Origin: a virus
Strand: one strand, 5' to 3'
Length of the DNA: 26,543 bases
Virus record (IMG/VR): IMGVR_UViG_3300024346_000434
Location: 1-26,543 of that record
Part shown: positions 22,138 to 26,543 of the stretch, in pieces
Layout of the letters: each line of letters opens with the position of its first letter
Position numbering within the stretch: position 1 is the stretch's first letter
Program-made: the position numbers and the translations under genes
Notes under the pieces: model-generated
What the model was told of the DNA's origin: nothing
Databases searched by the model: none
What the model saw: the letters and a program-made list of their open reading frames with translations, nothing else

Positions 22138-23307
22138 TTAAATCACGCCTGTCACCTTGACAGTCACTTTGGCACCGTCAGTTGCATAGTCTCCGGCGGC
22201 TCCAAAAGACAATTGAGCTTTACCGGTGGCGCTTGTTAAAGCAATGGTACCAAAACTGATGGCACCATTGAGCACCTCACCATACACTGTGCCATCAATC
22301 ACACCACCAGTGTTGACTGCTGTCAGTTTGATCACACCCACATTTGCACCACTCTTGATTGTGATCAGAAAATCAGCACCAGTGAAGTCCGCAACCGCAA
22401 GTGTGTCGATGTTCAATGTGGCATCGGTCGACACCGTGCCGTGATACACTCCGTCTGTTACTATCGAACCACCAGTGGATTTTTGTAACACTTCCGTGGC
22501 GCTCAGCACTGGAGAACCGGATCCGTTTGGATCGATGGTGATGTCACCATTGCTTCCGTCAGTGATGGTTATGTTACCACTGTTGGTTCCAGCCACACCA
22601 TTGGTTTGTAAAGTTAAATCGTGAGCACCCTCCGACGCGAGTATAAAAGCATTTGACCCGGTTCCTCCAACTAGGTTGTTGCTGAGACTCCAATGTGAAT
22701 TATCGCTATTGTGTTTGTACAACAACGACTCGCTGATAGTGTCGATTGTGATACCAGCACCATCTGCAGCACTACTGTTCGTCACACCTTGTGCTATCAC
22801 AATGTTTTTATCATCCACTGACAATTCTGTTGAGTTGATTGTAGTGGTTGTACCATCTATTTGTAAATCACCTTTGATGATAACCGTTCCGGTGTTATTA
22901 CCGATAGCGACAGGATCGATGGTGAAGGTTGCTGCGGTGCTCAACGTGGCTGTTGTTGTGTTCGCGCCACTGAGCATCATTCCACCAAATGTTGGTGCGT
23001 CTGTGCTTCCTAGACCTGTTACACTGACATCTGAAAATGTACCGGTGGCGTTTTGTGTGTCGTATTGAATAGTGGCTTGTGTGTTACCATGAGCCCGAAT
23101 GGTCTCCACAGCATCACCAAACATGCTGGACAGGTCTGTACCACCACTCAATATTTTACCGTACGTTTCTATCGCGACCTTGGTCCCATCATACACTGGG
23201 CTAGCCCATGATGGATCACCGCCACCTACTATAATTGCTTCAGGAAACAAACCGCTTGCACCAGCTTGTAACGTGTTCTGTACTTTGAAATTTTTATCTA
23301 TTGCCAT
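22138..23307 (-). CDS. Virion/tail-fibre protein with phage fibre repeats
   Basis: The 389-residue protein contains the common marine-phage fibre segment GDLQIDGTTTTINSTELSV followed by DDKNIVIAQG (about residues 145-175). It also has GKILSGGTDLSSMFG near residue 52, shared with the preceding small gene, and a run of Thr/Gly/Asn-rich short strands. The C-terminal domain is also beta-rich (ATGKAQLSFGAAGDYATDG). No catalytic motif is seen. It is bounded by a late-type box ending 6 bases before its ATG and by a terminator 29 bases past its stop, so it is probably monocistronic. A structural fibre role is inferred from family resemblance. Confidence 0.75.
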   Translation of the reverse strand: MAIDKNFKVQNTLQAGASGLFPEAIIVGGGDPSWASPVYDGTKVAIETYGKILSGGTDLSSMFGDAVETIRAHGNTQATIQYDTQNATGTFSDVSVTGLGSTDAPTFGGMMLSGANTTTATLSTAATFTIDPVAIGNNTGTVIIKGDLQIDGTTTTINSTELSVDDKNIVIAQGVTNSSAADGAGITIDTISESLLYKHNSDNSHWSLSNNLVGGTGSNAFILASEGAHDLTLQTNGVAGTNSGNITITDGSNGDITIDPNGSGSPVLSATEVLQKSTGGSIVTDGVYHGTVSTDATLNIDTLAVADFTGADFLITIKSGANVGVIKLTAVNTGGVIDGTVYGEVLNGAISFGTIALTSATGKAQLSFGAAGDYATDGAKVTVKVTGVI

Positions 23308-23313
23308 ATGTAA

Positions 23314-23320
23314 TATTTAG
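23314..23320 (-). promoter_or_regulatory. Late-type promoter box, leaderless geometry
   Basis: CTAAATA on the minus strand, followed by exactly 6 bases and ATG 23307. It is one base off the GATAAATA/CATAAATA boxes but has the same spacing to the start as the box at 19095-19102. Confidence 0.5.
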
Positions 23321-23344
23321 TCTCTAATGATACAATTGTGTGAT

Positions 23345-24841
23345 TTATCTAGTACTTTGTCTGTTGATCCGGACCGCGCAATTGGATACATTTGTGTACA
23401 AATTGATGTTGCGTATTTTCACCTCCACATCATTGCCGTTTATGGTGGTGTAAAATTCTACAAACGCGTCTGACGTTGTGTAGTTTTGTGAATATTGTAC
23501 ACTTGACACAACAGAGCCGTCTGTCACAACAGACATCTCTGTGAAAAACACAGCACCACTTGTGCCGGTACCAGATGATACATCCTCCACTTCAATCAAA
23601 TATTTCGCTGATTTTTGATGAGTGTGATCATATGAATCAACAACTGCTCCGGGAGCCGGAGTTAAAATTTGTGTTATTTTGCTTGCAGTAGCAGCGTTTT
23701 GCCAATCAGCAGAATACGTGTTCGTTGTGGTGTACACATCATTGGCACTGACACTAGAACCACCGCTCCAATGCACTGCTCCGCTCGCGCTTAGCTGTCC
23801 ATGCGCGTTCAGATCATGTGTGTAAATTGTTTGCCAGTGTTTGTCAGCGGTGCCCAGATCAAACGTCATGTTTTGATTGGGTATGATGTTACTGTCGATG
23901 TCCGCGTTGAACACCACGTTGTCCGTGTCATCATCACCCAGATTGATCGTGTTGGTGCCACCAGCGTTGTTGGCATTGAACCACACATCGCCATCAACTC
24001 TGAGATCTCCAAACACATGTACATCTGACTTACTAGACAACTCTCCAGTCAACACAGTGTCATTGACAACACTCAGATCGCCGTGCAATGTGGTGTTCAA
24101 TTCAACGTCCAGTGTGTCATTGATTGTGGTTGCATCATCCACTGTCAATGTGCCACTCAACTCGGTGTTGCCACTGACTGCAGTGTTACCCACAATGCTA
24201 GCAGCACCACTCAGGTGTAAATCTTCATGCAATGTTGTTCGTTTAGCAACATCCAATGTGCCATTGAGTTGTGTGCCTTGCGTCACACTCATCGCTCCGG
24301 TCACATCAACTGAACCATGCGCGCTCAGATCGTGTGTGTAAATTGTTTGCCAGTGTTTGTCAGCGGTGCCCAGATCAAACGTCATGTTTTGATTGGGTAT
24401 GATGTGACTGTTCACATCAGCTGTGAACACAACAACATCACTGGTCGAGTCACCAACATTGATCACTCCGCCGGCACCCGCACTCAGATAAGCATTACCA
24501 TCCACGTATAAATCACCCTGCACATGCACATCACTCTCAAATGTTGCCACATCACGAAACTGTGTGGTGCCATACAGATACACATCCGGTATGACAGACA
24601 TTGGATGCCACGTTGTGGTGGTTGTGATGTTTCCGCCTGGTGAACTTACATATTGTTCATCACGCAACCCATCATGCCACACAATCTTCTTGGCACTGAG
24701 TGTTTCAAAGGGTATCTCTAAGTTGTCTGCTCGTAGCTCACCGGCGATTGCTACATCTCCACTAAGCACAGACACCCCAGTGACATGCAAACCTTTTTTG
24801 ACTCTAAACGCGTCTTGTAATGTATGATCAGAATGGCTCAT
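23345..24841 (-). CDS. Modular tail-fibre protein with internal duplication
   Basis: The 498-residue protein has an N-terminal beta-repeat region (GLHVTGVSVLSGDVAIAGEL). Two copies follow of a module made of GDLYVDGNAYLSAG, INVGD, VVFTADVNSHIIPNQNMTFD and LGTADKHWQTIYTHDL. The linker between copies is a run of about 12-residue beta repeats (SGTLTVDDATTINDTLDVEL). The C-terminal domain (SYDHTHQKSAKYLIEVEDVS and following) matches a beta domain found at the end of many marine myovirus fibre proteins. Related to the long fibre at 15171, which has one copy of the module. It is probably a structural or receptor-binding fibre. No promoter box is seen directly upstream; an unexplained hairpin lies at 24864-24879. 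Confidence 0.8.
   Translation of the reverse strand: MSHSDHTLQDAFRVKKGLHVTGVSVLSGDVAIAGELRADNLEIPFETLSAKKIVWHDGLRDEQYVSSPGGNITTTTTWHPMSVIPDVYLYGTTQFRDVATFESDVHVQGDLYVDGNAYLSAGAGGVINVGDSTSDVVVFTADVNSHIIPNQNMTFDLGTADKHWQTIYTHDLSAHGSVDVTGAMSVTQGTQLNGTLDVAKRTTLHEDLHLSGAASIVGNTAVSGNTELSGTLTVDDATTINDTLDVELNTTLHGDLSVVNDTVLTGELSSKSDVHVFGDLRVDGDVWFNANNAGGTNTINLGDDDTDNVVFNADIDSNIIPNQNMTFDLGTADKHWQTIYTHDLNAHGQLSASGAVHWSGGSSVSANDVYTTTNTYSADWQNAATASKITQILTPAPGAVVDSYDHTHQKSAKYLIEVEDVSSGTGTSGAVFFTEMSVVTDGSVVSSVQYSQNYTTSDAFVEFYTTINGNDVEVKIRNINLYTNVSNCAVRINRQSTR
23799..23895 (-). repeat. 97-base direct repeat, copy 1
   Basis: This segment and 24315-24411 differ at only 3 positions, with a 516-base offset. 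It encodes part of the HWQTIYTHDL module. The identity at DNA level exceeds what the protein needs, suggesting recent duplication or conversion. Confidence 0.9.
24315..24411 (-). repeat. 97-base direct repeat, copy 2
   Basis: Second copy of the repeat at 23799-23895, inside the same fibre gene and in the same frame (the 516-base offset is a multiple of three). Confidence 0.9.
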
Positions 24842-24863
24842 TGTAATGCTTCACTTTCCGCAT

Positions 24864-24879
24864 CAACCCAGCCGGGTTG
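24864..24879 (-). other. Hairpin upstream of fibre gene
   Basis: CAACCC-AGCC-GGGTTG forms a 6-base stem in the 79-base gap before the fibre gene at 24841. There is no T run on either side, so it is not a typical terminator. It may end or protect the upstream transcript. Confidence 0.35.
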
Positions 24880-24920
24880 GCGGTTAGTCTGGCCCTCCTG
24901 TGTTTAAAGACTCCATTTGT

Positions 24921-26543
24921 TTATTCCGGGCGGGAATTGACTAAAATACCATCAATAAATTGTAATATTGTACCACCCACATCAATTTCTTGTGTCAATC
25001 CTTGTTTCCAATCAGCACCAGATAAGCAATAAACCTCACCACTGATCCTGGTGGTACCACTAGCGGATAACCCACTTGTCACACTCAAGCTGGACAATTG
25101 AGCTTCGCCATCTGGTAGATTGACACCACCTATGTTGTTCACAGAAGCATTCCAGCTAGCACTTGTGTTGTTCACACTTGTGTATACATCGTCCCAATCG
25201 GCACTGGTGTTTTCAACTTTGGTTATCACTGCATCCCGATTAGCGTTGACATTCAAATAATCTGCATATGCTGTGTCCCAATCGGCACTGGTGTTTTCAA
25301 CTTTGGTTATCACTGCATCCCGGTTAGCGTTGACATTCAAATAATCTGCATATGATGTGTCCCAGTTGGCACTTGTGTTGTTCACACTTGTGTAAGCACT
25401 GTCCCAATCGGCACTTGTGTTTTCAACTTTGGTTATCACCGCGTCACGATTGGCGCTCACCGCCACGTGGTCCGTGTATACATCATTCACCTTGGGTACA
25501 ACTATGGTTCGATACTCACTCTCATTACTAGTGCTCCAGAAATTAGGATACGCTTCATGATACGCTGACGCTATATCATCGTTGGTTATGTCACCTCCAG
25601 CGTCACCGGTGTATAACGCTCCGGAAACTCCTCTGATTGTTGTGACTCTGTCTCGATCAGCTGATGTCACCTTGACGAATGTTGTGGCCTTGTTGCCTGT
25701 CCATGGACCATCTGGTACATCGTTCAAAATTATATCAGCACTGTGATCGCCTGTGACATCAGCACCGTTTTCAATTCCAGTGATTTTTTCAGTTGAATAA
25801 TTTGCATTGGTTGTGGCAGATGTTGGTATTTTTTTGTATGTGTCACCATCTTCTAACAGATCAAAACCTTTGTCTATCACGACGTTTGAGTAGAACGGCA
25901 CAGTAGCTTTGAGATGAGCTAAATCTGTTGATACGCTGCTCAGTGCTATGCTGGTCACATCACTGTACGGTGCCAGATCATCTAACTTTCTACCATCTTG
26001 TTGCATGTCTCTACCGTTGACAGCACCATGTGTATTCAACGGACCATAAGCACTTATCGTGCCATATATAGTCACGTCATACCCAGGTGTTGCCGCTCCT
26101 AAAATACCCACCTTTTTACCATCAGCCAGATCCAACATGATTTCATCACCGTCGAAAAACTGAGCACATCCGGTGCTTCCGGTCTGTTCCACTTTCAACG
26201 CGACAGTTGTACCCAGGTTCTTTATGCTGAATGAACTGGTCGCGAATGTTGTTGTGTTGAGCTGGGTTGTGGTCCCCTGTACATCCAAGTTACCGATCAC
26301 GGTTAAATCATCTGCAGACACAGATCCTGTCAGCATTGGATCTGCAAACATATGCTCTTTGCTCTCGTTGGTGACGTTTTCTAGACCAACATGATATGGT
26401 TCTGCTGCTAACAACACACTCTCGACTGTGTATTGTCTCTCTCCATGTGGTTCATCAAATTCATAACCCACAAGCATCATACCTGTGGTTGCTGTAGTGT
26501 TCGTTATGCCTGTGAGGTGACCGCTCTCACCTGCTGGGTATAC
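24921..26543 (-). CDS. Tail-fibre protein with 14-residue repeats, 5' part outside window
   Basis: The frame is open to the right edge, adding 21 codons before the first ATG (26480) that read sensibly as fibre sequence (VYPAGESGHLTGITNTTATT), so the gene probably starts outside the window. Visible parts are GNLDVQGTTTQLNTTTFATS, a QFFDGDEIMLDLADGKKVGI segment typical of marine phage fibres, an array of eight 14-residue units, and a C-terminus (TQEIDVGGTILQFIDGILV) clearly related to the end of the long fibre at 15171. The shared repeats and shared end suggest that the two fibres are paralogues that exchange modules. No enzymatic motif is seen. Confidence 0.75.
   Translation of the reverse strand, partial: VYPAGESGHLTGITNTTATTGMMLVGYEFDEPHGERQYTVESVLLAAEPYHVGLENVTNESKEHMFADPMLTGSVSADDLTVIGNLDVQGTTTQLNTTTFATSSFSIKNLGTTVALKVEQTGSTGCAQFFDGDEIMLDLADGKKVGILGAATPGYDVTIYGTISAYGPLNTHGAVNGRDMQQDGRKLDDLAPYSDVTSIALSSVSTDLAHLKATVPFYSNVVIDKGFDLLEDGDTYKKIPTSATTNANYSTEKITGIENGADVTGDHSADIILNDVPDGPWTGNKATTFVKVTSADRDRVTTIRGVSGALYTGDAGGDITNDDIASAYHEAYPNFWSTSNESEYRTIVVPKVNDVYTDHVAVSANRDAVITKVENTSADWDSAYTSVNNTSANWDTSYADYLNVNANRDAVITKVENTSADWDTAYADYLNVNANRDAVITKVENTSADWDDVYTSVNNTSASWNASVNNIGGVNLPDGEAQLSSLSVTSGLSASGTTRISGEVYCLSGADWKQGLTQEIDVGGTILQFIDGILVNSRPE
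25122..25457 (-). repeat. Tandem repeat array (eight 14-residue units, 84-base period)
   Basis: The string GTCCCA recurs at 25191, 25275 and 25359 (84-base steps), then again 42 bases on at 25401. Units are of the NANRDAVITKVENT and SADWDTAYADYLNV types, like those of the gene at 15171. Confidence 0.9.

Noticed and set aside
24864-24879. Hairpin as a rho-independent terminator
   Set aside because: There is no T run on either strand after the stem, unlike the hairpins at 10238 and 22096.
26480-26543. Start of the last fibre gene at ATG 26480
   Set aside because: The frame remains open to the edge with fibre-like residues upstream, and no promoter or ribosome-binding site precedes the ATG.

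Overview
The window is best read as part of the genome of a T4-related myovirus, most likely marine. The main evidence is a left-pointing (minus strand) head-assembly block in canonical T4 order: gp4-like head-completion protein, gp21 prohead protease, a small gp68-like core protein, gp22-like scaffold and gp23 major capsid protein. It is followed on the right by a series of long, repetitive, low-complexity fibre/virion proteins of the kind common in marine myoviruses. No tRNA, CRISPR array, integrase or insertion sequence was recognised. The host cannot be named from the sequence.

Layout. Bases 1-2653 (plus strand) hold small genes of unknown function, among them a membrane protein with a perfect EF-hand loop and a structured non-coding stretch near 1.2-1.33 kb. 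Bases 2650-3084 (minus) encode a holin-like membrane protein, 3102-3410 (plus) a small zinc-finger-like protein, and 3367-5823 (minus) a two-ATPase ClpA/ClpC-type unfoldase. Bases 5891-10231 (plus) form a compact, mostly overlapping metabolic block: a tRNA-guanine-transglycosylase-like DpdA, a PurN-fold formyltransferase, an unknown basic protein, a small membrane protein, a dATP/dGTP diphosphohydrolase-family protein, a P-loop nucleotide kinase, a full-length bimodular QueF and a DUF2452 protein. A strong hairpin/T-tract terminator at 10.24 kb ends the opposing minus-strand late operon. Bases 10325-15171 (minus) are head and neck genes; 15171-26543 (minus) are six fibre/virion genes, the last running off the right edge.

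How the genes work together. QueF reduces preQ0 to preQ1, DpdA exchanges guanine in DNA for a 7-deazaguanine, and the formyltransferase matches the predicted role of DpdN, formylation of dPreQ1. Together they predict a genome carrying 2'-deoxy-7-(formylamino)methyl-7-deazaguanine or a close relative, which would protect the DNA from restriction. The preQ0-forming enzymes (FolE, QueD, QueE, QueC) are not in this window and would come from the host or elsewhere in the phage.

Regulation. Two promoter classes are visible. Plus-strand blocks are preceded by host-sigma70-like promoters, and in three cases the -10 box TATAAT lies exactly 6 bases before the ATG. Minus-strand late genes are preceded by T4-type late boxes ([GC]ATAAATA or CTAAATA), again in two cases exactly 6 bases before the ATG. 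Both geometries predict leaderless mRNAs. The major capsid gene instead has a clear Shine-Dalgarno sequence.
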